Below, one piece after another: positions 38,862 through 48,200 of a DNA stretch of 54,790 nucleotides. The DNA is from Prevotella sp. Lineage in GTDB: Bacteria > Bacteroidota > Bacteroidia > Bacteroidales > Bacteroidaceae. Both the position numbers and the translations under genes were made by a program. Each line of letters opens with the position of its first letter. The stretch's first letter is position 1. A model generated the notes under the pieces. It did no database searches. It saw nothing but the letters and a program-made list of their open reading frames with translations, and was not told the origin of the DNA. Where the stretch lies: the NCBI GenBank assembly GCA_017557185.1, contig JAFZAP010000069.1:1-54790 (forward strand), in the 5' to 3' direction.

Positions 38862-41327
38862 ATGGAAACAATCCTTTTCAACAAGACGAGAGAGTGGCAG
38901 CGGTGTTTGCTGACAGGCCTTGTCGTGCTGGCTTCGCTGGCCGCTCAGGCACAGACACGCACGGTAGAAAACCTCATCGACGGCTGGCGCTTCCATGCCG
39001 GCGATATCACAGAGGCTGCACAGCCCGCCTACGATGACAGCTCGTGGCGCACCGTCAGCCTGCCCCACGACTTCCAGATAGAACAGCCGTGGGTGGCGCC
39101 TGCCGTTGGCGAGAAAGGCGATAACACCAATGTGGCAGCCAACATCATGAGCCGCCTGTCGAGTCGCGGTTTCAAGGAGATGGGGCAGGGGTGGTACCGC
39201 TATCACCTCATCGCCAACGACAGCCTGAAGGACAAGCACGTGGTGCTCGACTTCGGAGGCATTATGTATGTCGGCGACGTCTATCTCAATGGTGAGCGCG
39301 TGGGCGGCACCGACTATGGCTACGTAGGCTTCGAAGTCGATCTGACGGGCCGGCTGCGCATTGGCGAGGATAACATCATCGCTGTGCGTGCCGACACCCG
39401 CGACCCGTTCAATTCCCGCTGGTATACCGGGGGCGGACTCTTCCGGGGAGTGAAGCTGGTGGTGACCTCTGGCGACCAGTTCTTCAGCCGCCATCCGCTT
39501 TATATACGTACGCGCGAGAACCGCTATGTCGATATCTCGGCAGAGTTCACCAATCGCGGCCGCGACCGCCAGACCAGTCTGCGCGTGCGCATCCTCGATC
39601 CCGACGGCCAGCAGGTGTATGAGGGCACGTCGACCCGTCGCCGCAATACGCAGTCGCGTACGATGGAGGCCTATCTGAACGATATCCTTATTCCCCAGCC
39701 GCAGCTGTGGGACGTCGACACCCCGCGCCTCTATACGGTTCTGGCACAGCTGGTGCGTGAAGATGGAACGGTGGCCGACGAGGTCAGCGAGCACTTCGGC
39801 ATTCGCACCATAGAGATCGGTCCCGATTACGGCTTGAAGCTCAACGGCCGGAAGGTACTGCTGAAGGGCTATGCCAACCACCACTCGCTCGGTGCGCTCG
39901 GTGCTGCCAACTATCCGCGTGCCATCGAGAAGCGCCTGCAGCTCATGAAGCAATTCGGCATGAACCACATCCGCACCAGCCACAACCCCTATAGCCGGGA
40001 GTTCATCGAGCTGTGCGACCAGTATGGCATCCTCGTCGTCGACGAGCTCTACGACAAGTGGAATCGCCTGAACACTGGTGGCCGTGTGCCCTTCGAGCAG
40101 TTGTGGCAATATGATGTTCCCGAGTGGGTGCGCCGCGACCGCAACTCCCCGTCGGTGGTGCTATGGAGTCTCGGCAACGAGCTGCAGCAAGACCCCACTC
40201 AGCCTTTCAACGACTTCGGCGTGACCATGTATAAACTGCAGAAGACGCTCATCCAGCGATACGATTCCACACGCCTGGTCACCGTCGCCATGCATCCCCG
40301 CTACCGCAACTGGGATACGGATTCGCTGCCCTGCGACCTCGCTATGCAAACCGACGTGCAGGCCTACAACTACCGCTATATGTACTTCCCCGGCGACGGT
40401 CGCCGCTTCCCGTGGATGACATTCTACCAGAGCGAGGCCGCCGTGGCTGCTATGGGGCCGAACTACTTCGAGATGGACCTTGATCGCGTCATCGGACTTG
40501 CCTATTGGGGTGCCATCGACTATTTGGGCGAGTCGCAGGGCTGGCCAGCAAAGGGCTGGGCACAGGGCGTCTTCGACATCTCGCTCGAGCCAAAGCCGAA
40601 AGCTTATCTCATGCGTAGCATGTTCAAGCCCGAAGAGCCTATGGTCCATATTGCCGTCATCGACAGTCGCGGCGACCAGATGTGGAACGGTGTGCAGACG
40701 GGTAACGACGGAATGAGCGACCACTGGGACCGCAAGCCCGGCTCGCGCCTGCAGGTCATCACCTATACGAATGCCGACGAGGTGGAACTCATCGTCAACG
40801 GCAAGAGTCTCGGCCGCAAGGCAAACCCTGTGGATGATGCCAAGCGTCGCAACCAGATACGTTGGGAGGATGTGGAATACCAGCCGGGTCGCGCCGTTGC
40901 CGTTGCCTACAACAACGGGCGAGAGGTAGCGCGTCATCAGGTGGAGACACCGGGTGCAGCGGTCAAACTCGTCGCCATTCCCGATCTCGCCCCTGCGAAG
41001 GACAAACGGAAAGCCGCCGACGGCCAGAGCTGGCAGGCTGATGGTCTGGACCTACAGCATGTGCGCGTCTATGCCGTTGATGCCAAGGGCCGTCGTGTCT
41101 ATGGTGCGCAGCAGGAGTTGACGTTCAGCGTGGCGGGCGATGCCAGCATCGTGGCAGTTACGAATGGCGATATCAACAGCAACGAGCTCAACTGCACCGA
41201 TCACCGCCACCTCTGGAACGGTTCGGCGATGGTCATCCTCCGTGCTGGCAAGACGGCAGGGCCCGTCGTCCTCACCACCCGTGCCGAAGGCCTGAAACCC
41301 CTCACGACAAAGCTTGAGACGCGATGA
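38862..41327 (+). CDS. GH2 beta-galactosidase-type glycoside hydrolase
   Basis: An 821-aa exported enzyme with signal peptide (CLLTGLVVLASLAAQAQ). Domain order: jelly-roll sugar-binding domain (LIDGWRFHAGD ... FGGIMYVGDVYLNGERVGG); an Ig-like domain (about 225-315); TIM barrel (NHIRTSHNPYSREFIELCDQ) with acid/base Glu440 in LGNELQQ and nucleophile Glu557 in DYLGESQGW; a DUF4982-like Ig domain after about 600 (DEVELIVNGKSLGRK); and a C-terminal Ig-like domain (VYGAQQELTFSVAGDASIVA). This is the Bacteroidota GH2 layout for beta-galactosidase or related activities. Substrate (beta-galactoside, glucuronide or other) is unresolved. It ends at a clear terminator; no Sus system is adjacent. Confidence 0.9.
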   Translation: METILFNKTREWQRCLLTGLVVLASLAAQAQTRTVENLIDGWRFHAGDITEAAQPAYDDSSWRTVSLPHDFQIEQPWVAPAVGEKGDNTNVAANIMSRLSSRGFKEMGQGWYRYHLIANDSLKDKHVVLDFGGIMYVGDVYLNGERVGGTDYGYVGFEVDLTGRLRIGEDNIIAVRADTRDPFNSRWYTGGGLFRGVKLVVTSGDQFFSRHPLYIRTRENRYVDISAEFTNRGRDRQTSLRVRILDPDGQQVYEGTSTRRRNTQSRTMEAYLNDILIPQPQLWDVDTPRLYTVLAQLVREDGTVADEVSEHFGIRTIEIGPDYGLKLNGRKVLLKGYANHHSLGALGAANYPRAIEKRLQLMKQFGMNHIRTSHNPYSREFIELCDQYGILVVDELYDKWNRLNTGGRVPFEQLWQYDVPEWVRRDRNSPSVVLWSLGNELQQDPTQPFNDFGVTMYKLQKTLIQRYDSTRLVTVAMHPRYRNWDTDSLPCDLAMQTDVQAYNYRYMYFPGDGRRFPWMTFYQSEAAVAAMGPNYFEMDLDRVIGLAYWGAIDYLGESQGWPAKGWAQGVFDISLEPKPKAYLMRSMFKPEEPMVHIAVIDSRGDQMWNGVQTGNDGMSDHWDRKPGSRLQVITYTNADEVELIVNGKSLGRKANPVDDAKRRNQIRWEDVEYQPGRAVAVAYNNGREVARHQVETPGAAVKLVAIPDLAPAKDKRKAADGQSWQADGLDLQHVRVYAVDAKGRRVYGAQQELTFSVAGDASIVAVTNGDINSNELNCTDHRHLWNGSAMVILRAGKTAGPVVLTTRAEGLKPLTTKLETR

Positions 41328-41356
41328 TTGTGCTAAATAATTCAACTATGTTTCAT

Positions 41357-41386
41357 AGCCCAGGGCATTTTCCTTGGGCTTTTTTG
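41357..41386 (+). terminator. Intrinsic terminator after the GH2 gene
   Basis: AGCCCAGGG-CATTTT-CCTTGGGCT forms a 9-bp stem with one wobble, followed by TTTTTTG. Confidence 0.88.
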
Positions 41387-41390
41387 TGTC

Positions 41391-41742
41391 CGATAAGTTG
41401 TCGCGTTGTAAATGCTAAAGCTCTATAAAGTGAGCGAAGCACGGCTTTCGAATGGCTAAAACACGGCATTCGTATATGCGAAACAATGCTTCCGTTTATC
41501 TATCTCAATACTCCCGTTCAGTAAATTAACTTAATTTGATCGGTAAATTAACTTATTTTATTCAGTAAATTAACTTATTTTACTTGGTAAATTAACTTAA
41601 TTTACTCCACAAATTAACTTAATTTACTATACAATTTAAGTTGATTTGCAAAATCATGTCATTGCTTTGGCATCACGGGAGCATGCAAACAGAGAAATAA
41701 GAGCATGCCTTTAGCGATATGAAAGCAACTGTTATTAGCAAA
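41391..41742. repeat. Array B: diverged 22-bp phased tandem array
   Basis: Sixteen 22-bp registers fit exactly between the GH2 terminator and the ECF sigma leader. Five adjacent units (41523 to 41632) share AAATTAACTTA. The flanking units match array A in the same register: 41479 CGAAACAATGCTTCCG, 41655 CATGTCATTGCTTTGG, 41677 GGGAGCATG, 41699 AAGAGCATGCCTTTAG, 41721 GAAAGCAAC. The first register (41391) contains GTTGTCGCG at the same position within the unit as in array A. No reading frame and no spacer-repeat alternation. Confidence 0.75.
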
Positions 41743-41881
41743 CTTATAAATGGTCAACAAAATACTTTTAGACCCAACCTGGTGATTCATTTTCTTTCTT
41801 TTTCACTTAAAAATCCTTAATCCTTGTTCACAAATGGCGGTTATAATTGTTATATAGATGACGAACGTTTAAAAGAACAGC

Positions 41882-42385
41882 ATGACCGACATCGCATTTG
41901 AACTGCAAGCCCGCCAGCTAAGGCAGAAAGCCGTTGAGGCTAGCCGCAGCTATGGGGCGGGATATACAGAAGCCGAAGACATCGCACAAGATGTGATGTT
42001 ACGTCTTTGGCAAATGCGCCATGACCTCGATCGCTATCATTCGCTTGAGGCAGTCACCGTGCAAGCGGCACGTAGGCTCACCCTGAACCTCCACCGTCGT
42101 CAGTCACCGCTTCCCCTTGCTGGTCAAGACTCCTGTAGCTCGGTTTGTGGCGACCCCTCTCAGCAGTTGGAGGAACGCGAGAATGAATTGTGGTTGCAGC
42201 AGCGACTCGATCGGTTGCCCTCAACACAGCATGCCATTCTCTATATGCGGCAGGTGGAACATCGTTCGAGTACAGAAATCTCCCGCCTGCTCGACATCAG
42301 CGAAGCATCGGTGCGCACGCTGCTCTCACGAGCTCGTCGAAGTCTATTGGAAGAAATCAAGAAAAGAAATCAGTCATTACGATAA
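41882..42385 (+). CDS. ECF-subfamily RNA polymerase sigma factor
   Basis: A 167-aa sigma-70-family protein. Region 2 shows YTEAEDIAQDVMLRLWQMRH (about 27-46) and continues through VQAARRLTLNLHRRQ. Region 4 shows RLDRLPSTQHAILYMRQVEH followed by the helix-turn-helix SSTEISRLLDISEASVRTLL. No region 1.1 or 3. It heads a three-gene run with a single-pass membrane protein and an exported protein, the usual sigma/anti-sigma/effector arrangement. The 135-bp leader (41743-41881) shows no consensus promoter; a TTATAATTG / GACGAACGTT segment could be an autoregulated ECF promoter. Array B lies directly upstream. Confidence 0.88.
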   Translation: MTDIAFELQARQLRQKAVEASRSYGAGYTEAEDIAQDVMLRLWQMRHDLDRYHSLEAVTVQAARRLTLNLHRRQSPLPLAGQDSCSSVCGDPSQQLEERENELWLQQRLDRLPSTQHAILYMRQVEHRSSTEISRLLDISEASVRTLLSRARRSLLEEIKKRNQSLR

Positions 42386-42398
42386 ACACCCTACGCCT

Positions 42399-43139
42399 AT
42401 GAAAGGAATTGATAATCAGAGGCATATCGCGGCTTTGCTCGACCGCTTCTTGCAAGGTACGACCACCGTTGAGGAAGAGAAAAACCTTGCCGACTACCTG
42501 CGTACCGCTACCGATCTACCTGAAGAATGGGAGGCGTATCGCACCATGTTCCAGTACTTTGAACAGGGAATGGAAGAGTTGCCGTCGGCTCAGCCAGTTG
42601 TAGCGGCAGAGTTTCTTTTTGCGGCACCTGTAGAAAGTCGGAGCCAGTCGCACTGGTGGCTGGCAGCCGCCGCCTCCTTGCTGATTCTGGTTGGTGCAAC
42701 GGTAACATTCCATTTCTTCAGACAGGATGAAACTCCCAACATAGAAACCGCGTTTGTTCCCCGTCAGCCAGTGAAACAAGCCAATCAACCAAAACAACCT
42801 AACCCCTCGGCTTATGGTAAGGATGTGATTCATTCACCTACCGCAAGGCTCAACACGAGTAGCGAACGTAGAACGCGCTCAGCTCCGTTGCTCTCTGAGC
42901 GTCAGCAGGAAAAGCCCCTCGTTCCTACAAACCACAATCAGGAGGTCTCTGATGAAGATGATCCTGTAGAGAACTCTTCCTACGAAGACTTGCGCGAGGC
43001 TCAGCAGATCGCCATTCACAACGATGTTGTTGAGGCTGTCTACGAATTGCTCCCTAACGACTACAACCTACTGCAACTCGCCACCGACGAGAACGGCGTC
43101 TATGTGATCATTCCCACGACCATCGTTCGCGAACTATAG
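42399..43139 (+). CDS. Single-pass membrane protein, probable anti-sigma factor
   Basis: A 246-aa protein. The cytoplasmic helical N-terminus (1-85) begins IDNQRHIAALLDRFLQGTTT and EEEKNLADYLRTA, typical of Bacteroidota anti-sigma N-domains. One transmembrane helix lies at about 86-107 (WWLAAAASLLILVGATVTFH). A Pro/Gln/Arg-rich periplasmic linker and a short folded C-terminus (EAVYELLPNDYNLLQLATDE) follow. ATG at 42399, 13 bp after the sigma stop; longer in-frame starts overlap the sigma gene. No FecR or zinc-finger signature is present, so the anti-sigma role rests on order and topology. Confidence 0.65.
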   Translation: MKGIDNQRHIAALLDRFLQGTTTVEEEKNLADYLRTATDLPEEWEAYRTMFQYFEQGMEELPSAQPVVAAEFLFAAPVESRSQSHWWLAAAASLLILVGATVTFHFFRQDETPNIETAFVPRQPVKQANQPKQPNPSAYGKDVIHSPTARLNTSSERRTRSAPLLSERQQEKPLVPTNHNQEVSDEDDPVENSSYEDLREAQQIAIHNDVVEAVYELLPNDYNLLQLATDENGVYVIIPTTIVREL

Positions 43140-43187
43140 TCTATCCATTTCACGCCAAACATATAACCAACAAATAAAAACAACACA

Positions 43188-44192
43188 ATGAAAACAATGA
43201 ACATCCATCAGCATTCTTGTTGCAGGCTGGCTGTCATCAGCATCCTGCTTGCGCTGGCCCCCAGTACTTTTGCACAGAAGAACATCGAGGCCGCCTTCAA
43301 CAGTTTCAAGAAAGACAAGGCCGTCAGTGCCACCGAGAGCCGCAGCCGCGAAAACGATCCCGCCACCGGAAAGCTCATCCAGCGTACCGAGCAAGTTGAC
43401 TTTAGACTTGCCGTAAAGAAGCAAAACCTTATCGACAATCTCCGTGCCGCCTTCGACGCCGACCGCGACGCCTCCTATGATGAGTTCACTCACACCGGTA
43501 ACGGCCACAGCCAGCGTCCGATTCTGTTAGGGAAGGAAATCTCCGTAGGCGTTGCTCCCAATCGCAACTATATCGTTATGGCCTTCGCTGACAAACAGAA
43601 CTCTGCCGACGCCCCCGAGAACCGAACCGCTTATGCCTTGGAGTGGGGGAGGCCCGATAATAGCGATTCCATCAGCGGCTCCCTCTACATCGTCTATGGC
43701 CCCATTCCGCAGAAGAATAGCATTTCCGTCATCCGCACGATTAAAGGAACGACGCCCGAGGCTATCAGCCGTTACCGTGAGAAAATGCGCGACTTTGACT
43801 GGTCAGGATTGAAGTCTTCGCTCGATATCGACTTGTCAGAGATTGGGCAGTCGCTGGGCGATGTGGGCTCGGCACTCGCCGACCTCCGTCTTGGCGAATT
43901 CGGAATCCTTGCCGACAGCCTCGCAGCGTCTTCCGGCCAAGCTACGTTGCAGCCTTGGCTCTACTTCTTCCGCATGCAGACACGCGGCTATCGCAAGGCA
44001 GCCAAGCAAGGTAAGGATGTCACCTACAATCTGACCAGTCTGCTCGAACACTGCAAGAAGGAGAACGGAGTTCTCACCGCCGACGAACGCCGCCTTTGTA
44101 TCGACGAGCTGCGCCGACTACTCGACATCACGAAAGACGACTTCGACCGTGCGTTGCTCGATCAATGTGTCAAGCAGTTGGAGAAGTACTGA
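43188..44192 (+). CDS. Exported protein of unknown function (sigma operon)
   Basis: A 334-aa protein with signal peptide (LAVISILLALAPSTFAQ). The mature region begins KNIEAAFNSFKKDKAVSATE, contains a repeated-looking polar segment (ESRSRENDPATGK) and a beta-rich middle (GKEISVGVAPNRNYIVMAFA). It ends in helical segments (LLEHCKKENGVLTADERRLC). I do not recognise the family. It is 48 bp after the membrane partner gene and is the last gene before a terminator, so it is probably a target or modulator of this sigma system in the periplasm. Confidence 0.7.
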   Translation: MKTMNIHQHSCCRLAVISILLALAPSTFAQKNIEAAFNSFKKDKAVSATESRSRENDPATGKLIQRTEQVDFRLAVKKQNLIDNLRAAFDADRDASYDEFTHTGNGHSQRPILLGKEISVGVAPNRNYIVMAFADKQNSADAPENRTAYALEWGRPDNSDSISGSLYIVYGPIPQKNSISVIRTIKGTTPEAISRYREKMRDFDWSGLKSSLDIDLSEIGQSLGDVGSALADLRLGEFGILADSLAASSGQATLQPWLYFFRMQTRGYRKAAKQGKDVTYNLTSLLEHCKKENGVLTADERRLCIDELRRLLDITKDDFDRALLDQCVKQLEKY

Positions 44193-44236
44193 TTTCCCGC
44201 GTTCCCACAGCCGCAATCGTGGTTCTTTCACCTTTG

Positions 44237-44282
44237 GCCGCCAGTTAGCAAACGGATTTCGCTGACTGGCGGCATTTTCTTT
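44237..44282 (+). terminator. Intrinsic terminator after the sigma operon
   Basis: GCCGCCAGTTAGC paired with GCTGACTGGCGGC (13 bp, one wobble), loop of 11 nt, then ATTTTCTTTCT. Confidence 0.82.
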
Positions 44283-44348
44283 CTCCCTAAAAACGCAGAA
44301 TGAGTGAAATATAGCGGCAGCTGATGAATGTATTTCATTTTTTATTGC

Positions 44349-44356
44349 TATCTTTG
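44349..44356 (+). promoter_or_regulatory. -7 element for the RluA-type gene
   Basis: TATCTTTG, 33 bp before the ATG. Confidence 0.55.
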
Positions 44357-44388
44357 CACGTGAGTAATCGTTCATAGAGAAGAGAGAT

Positions 44389-45075
44389 ATGGAAGTAGTA
44401 TATGAAGACAATCATCTGATCATCGTTTCGAAGCGAAGCGGGGAGATCGTGCAGGGCGATAAGACCGGCGACGAACCGCTGTCGGAGACGGTGAAAAAGT
44501 ATATCAAGGAGAAATACCAGAAGCCCGGGGCGGTGTTTCTGGGCGTCACCCACCGGCTCGACCGGCCTGTGAGTGGTCTCGTGGTGTTTGCCCGTACGTC
44601 GAAGGCACTGGAGCGGCTGAACCGCATGTTTGCCAACGGCGAGGTCCACAAGACTTATTGGGCCATCGTGCCGAAGAAGAAAGAGGAGAGTAGGGGAGTG
44701 GACAACGTTGAGCACACGCTCGAACACTGGCTGACGCGCAACGAGAAACAGAACAAGAGCTATGCCCACGACCGCGAGAAACCAGGGTCGAAACGGGCTG
44801 TGTTGAAGTATAAAGTAATTGGTGAATCCGACCGATATAATCTACTGGAAATCAATCTCTTAACAGGTCGCCATCATCAGATACGTTGTCAGCTGGCAGC
44901 CATCGGCAGTCCCATCAAGGGCGACTTGAAATACGGGGCTCCGAGGTCGAATCCTGATAGCTCCATTTCGCTGCTTTCGCGCCGTGTGGAGTTCGTTCAC
45001 CCCGTCTCGAAGCAACCTATATGCGTTGAGGCTCCGCTGCCCGACGACCCCCTTTGGCAGGCCTTCCGGCAGTGA
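44389..45075 (+). CDS. RluA-family pseudouridine synthase
   Basis: A 228-aa RNA-modifying enzyme that isomerises uridine to pseudouridine in rRNA or tRNA. The catalytic motif is THRLDRPVSGLVVFARTSKA with Asp58. Also seen are the start VVYEDNHLIIVSKRSGEIVQ and the C-terminal LLTGRHHQIRCQLAAIGSPI followed by GDLKYGA. No N-terminal S4 domain, so it is the short RluA/TruC-like type. The target uridine cannot be deduced. Single gene; 130 bp separates it from tamB. Confidence 0.92.
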   Translation: MEVVYEDNHLIIVSKRSGEIVQGDKTGDEPLSETVKKYIKEKYQKPGAVFLGVTHRLDRPVSGLVVFARTSKALERLNRMFANGEVHKTYWAIVPKKKEESRGVDNVEHTLEHWLTRNEKQNKSYAHDREKPGSKRAVLKYKVIGESDRYNLLEINLLTGRHHQIRCQLAAIGSPIKGDLKYGAPRSNPDSSISLLSRRVEFVHPVSKQPICVEAPLPDDPLWQAFRQ

Positions 45076-45168
45076 GAAAGCAAGCCGGAAACGCCCGTTT
45101 CAGCGCGTTCAGCCGACGAATGAGATGAAAAAAACACCGATTTCGCGCGCGGAATCGAAAAAATACAT

Positions 45169-45176
45169 TATCTTTG
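45169..45176 (+). promoter_or_regulatory. -7 element for the tamB operon
   Basis: TATCTTTG, 28 bp upstream of the tamB ATG, in a GC-poorer gap. Confidence 0.55.
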
Positions 45177-45204
45177 CAGTCAGAATGAAGAATTTTGACC
45201 GACG

Positions 45205-48200
45205 ATGAAGAAACTCTTGAAGTGGATGGGCGCTGCCGTTTTGGTTCCCGTCGTACTTGTTTCATCCGTGGCAGGACTGCTTTACTTCCCCCCATTCCAG
45301 CGATGGGCAGTGAAGCAGGCCTCGGCGTATGCGTCGGAAAAAACGGGAATGGATGTGCAGGTGGGCAACGTGCGGCTGCGGTTCCCGCTCGACTTGGAGA
45401 TGAACGAGGTGAGCGTGGTGCAGCGCGATAGCGTGAGCGGAGCGCCTACCGACACGCTGGCCCACGTAGGCAGCATCGTGGCCGATGTGAAGTTGAAGCC
45501 GCTGCTGAAGAAGCAAGTGGTGGTCGACGAGCTCACGTTGGAGGATGCGAAGCTGAACACCGGCGATTTCATCAAGGCGGCACGTGTGAAAGGCCGTGTG
45601 GGTAAGCTGAGTGTGAAGAACTCCGACATCCTGCTGAAAGGGAAGGACGACCCCAGTGTTGGCGATGTGAACCTTGAAGACGTGTTGCTGAAGGATGCCG
45701 ATCTCGACATCGTGTTGGCCGATAGCGTGCCGGAGGATACGACCCAGAGCGAAACCCCTTGGCGCATCGTGGCGAAGAAGGCTAAGATTGAGAATTCGAA
45801 TGTGTGGCTGACGATGCCTGGCGAGGTCGATGCAAAGACTGGCAAGAAGTCGCCCGCAACCCTTGTCACCGCTCGTTTGGGCGATGCCACCATCAGCGAC
45901 GGCTCGTTCGATTTGAAGAACGGCAACTACAAGGTTGGCTCGGTGGACATCGAGAAGAGTGCGCTAGCCTACGACAAGCTCGATGGAAAGGGCAAGCCGA
46001 AGGCCTCTGGCGCGAAAAAAGACAACAACGGCGGTCAGCCCGACCCCGACCACCTTGATATGAAAGACCTGTCGCTACATGCTGAGAACATCAGCTATAG
46101 CGACAAACCTGCTGCGGGCCAGCCTCAGCTCACAGCCAATCTGAAGAAACTTGCTTTCAAGGAGAAGAGCGGCCTCGACGTCAGGAATGTGTCGGGACAG
46201 CTCGCCATGCATGCCGGCGACAACAGCAACGGCGTGCAGACTGCCGGAAGGGTGAGCCTGAAGGACGGCCGCATCGAGACTTCCGAGTCGTCGATTGGCG
46301 GCGACCTCGATATGTCGCTCGACGCGTTCTCCGACTTGAATCCCGGCACGCTGAAAGGAACGGTGCACGCTTCGCTGGGCAAGCAGGACCTCATGCGATT
46401 CATGAAGGACATGCCTGCGGGCTTCCGCCAGAAGTGGCCGAACCAGCAGCTGAAGATAGACGGTGTCGTACGTGGCAACATGAAGAACATGAGCGTGAGC
46501 GATCTGAATGTGTCGCTGCCCACTGCCTTCCGCTTGAAGGCAACAGGCACGCTGCAGAATCTCGACAACCTAGACCGCCTGAAGGCCGATGTCGACGTCG
46601 ACGCCCACGCCTGCAACGCCAGCTTCCTGAAGGAGCTCCTGCCGAAGGACCTGCAGAAGGACGTGAACATACCGCGCAATCTCGCCCTGAAGGGCAATGT
46701 GAAGGCCGACGGCCAGAAATATGCTGCCCGCTTCAAGGCACAGGAAGGCAACGGGTCGCTGGGCGGGACTGTGAGCTACGATGCGGGTCGCGAGGCCTAC
46801 GAGGCGAAGCTCAATGCCAACCGACTGGCCCTGCAGCACTTCCTGCCCAACTACGGGCTGAGTCCGCTCACGGGAACCATCGACCTGAAGGGACAGGGCA
46901 CCGATCTGATGTCACCGCGCACCACGCTTTCGGCGAAGGCCAATATCAAGCAGTTCCGCTATGCCGGCTACGACCTTGCGGGCATGAAGGCTGACGCCCG
47001 CGTGCGCAACGGTCGCGGCTATGCCAACGTCACCAGCAACAACGATCTGTTGAAGGGTGTTGCGAGCATCGATGCGCTGATGAGCAAGAAGCGCTTGCGC
47101 GGCACCGTCGTAATGGATCTCGACAAGGCTGACCTGCGTCGACTCGGCGTCACCGACAGCATGCTCACCATCGGCGGCTGCGCCCACCTCGACATCGACA
47201 GCGACCTGAAGCATAACCACAAGGTGCAAGGCCACGTGGGTGATCTGACAGTTACGACGCGCACGGAGACCTATCGTCCTGGCGATATGTGGATCGACGC
47301 ATTGACGACGAACACCCAGACGCGGGCTGCCGTCGACTGCGGCGACTTCCACCTCGACCTCGATGCCGCCGGCAACTACGAGCGGCTGCTCGATACCGGC
47401 AACAAGCTCATGGCTGAGGCGAAACGGCAATACGACGAGCGACTCATCGACCAGGGGCGCCTGCGCAGTGTGCTCCCCGATGCACGGCTGTCGCTCAGCA
47501 GCGGCCGCGACAACTTCTTCGTTGAGATCATGAACCGCTACGGCTATAGCTTCGACAACCTGAACTGCAATATCACCTCTTCGCCCTTAGACGGCCTGAA
47601 CGGCAAGCTGCATCTGGAGTCGCTGCTCGTCGATAGCATGTTGCTCGACACCGTGAACTTCGCCATTCGCTCCGACTCGGTGCGCACGTCGTATCAGGCA
47701 CAGGTGCGCAACAACGAGAAGAATCCGCAATACACGTTCAACGCACTCGTCGATGGAGTGCTGCAGGACCGTGGCACCGTTTTTGGCACCCGTCTCTACG
47801 ACGACAAGGGCGAGCTGGGCGTAAGGCTGGGCTTGCAGGCGACGATGGAGGGCGACGGCCTGATGTTCCGCGCCTATGGCAAAGACCCTGTGCTGGGCTA
47901 TAGGAAGTTCACGGTGAACGACGACAACTACGTGTTCCTGGGTCGCGACAACCGCTTGTCGGCCGACCTGGTGTTGAAAGCCGACGATGGAACAGGTGTG
48001 CAAATCTATACGAACGACGAGAACGACGAGGCGAAGCAGGACATCACCGCCTCGCTTCACCACTTCGACCTGGAGCGCGTACTCTCCGTCATTCCCTATA
48101 CGCCCGACATTCGCGGTATGTTGAACGGCGACTTGCACTTTGTGCAGACTGACGACCAGGTGAGCGTGTCGAGCGACCTCGCCGTGCAGAACCTCGTCTA

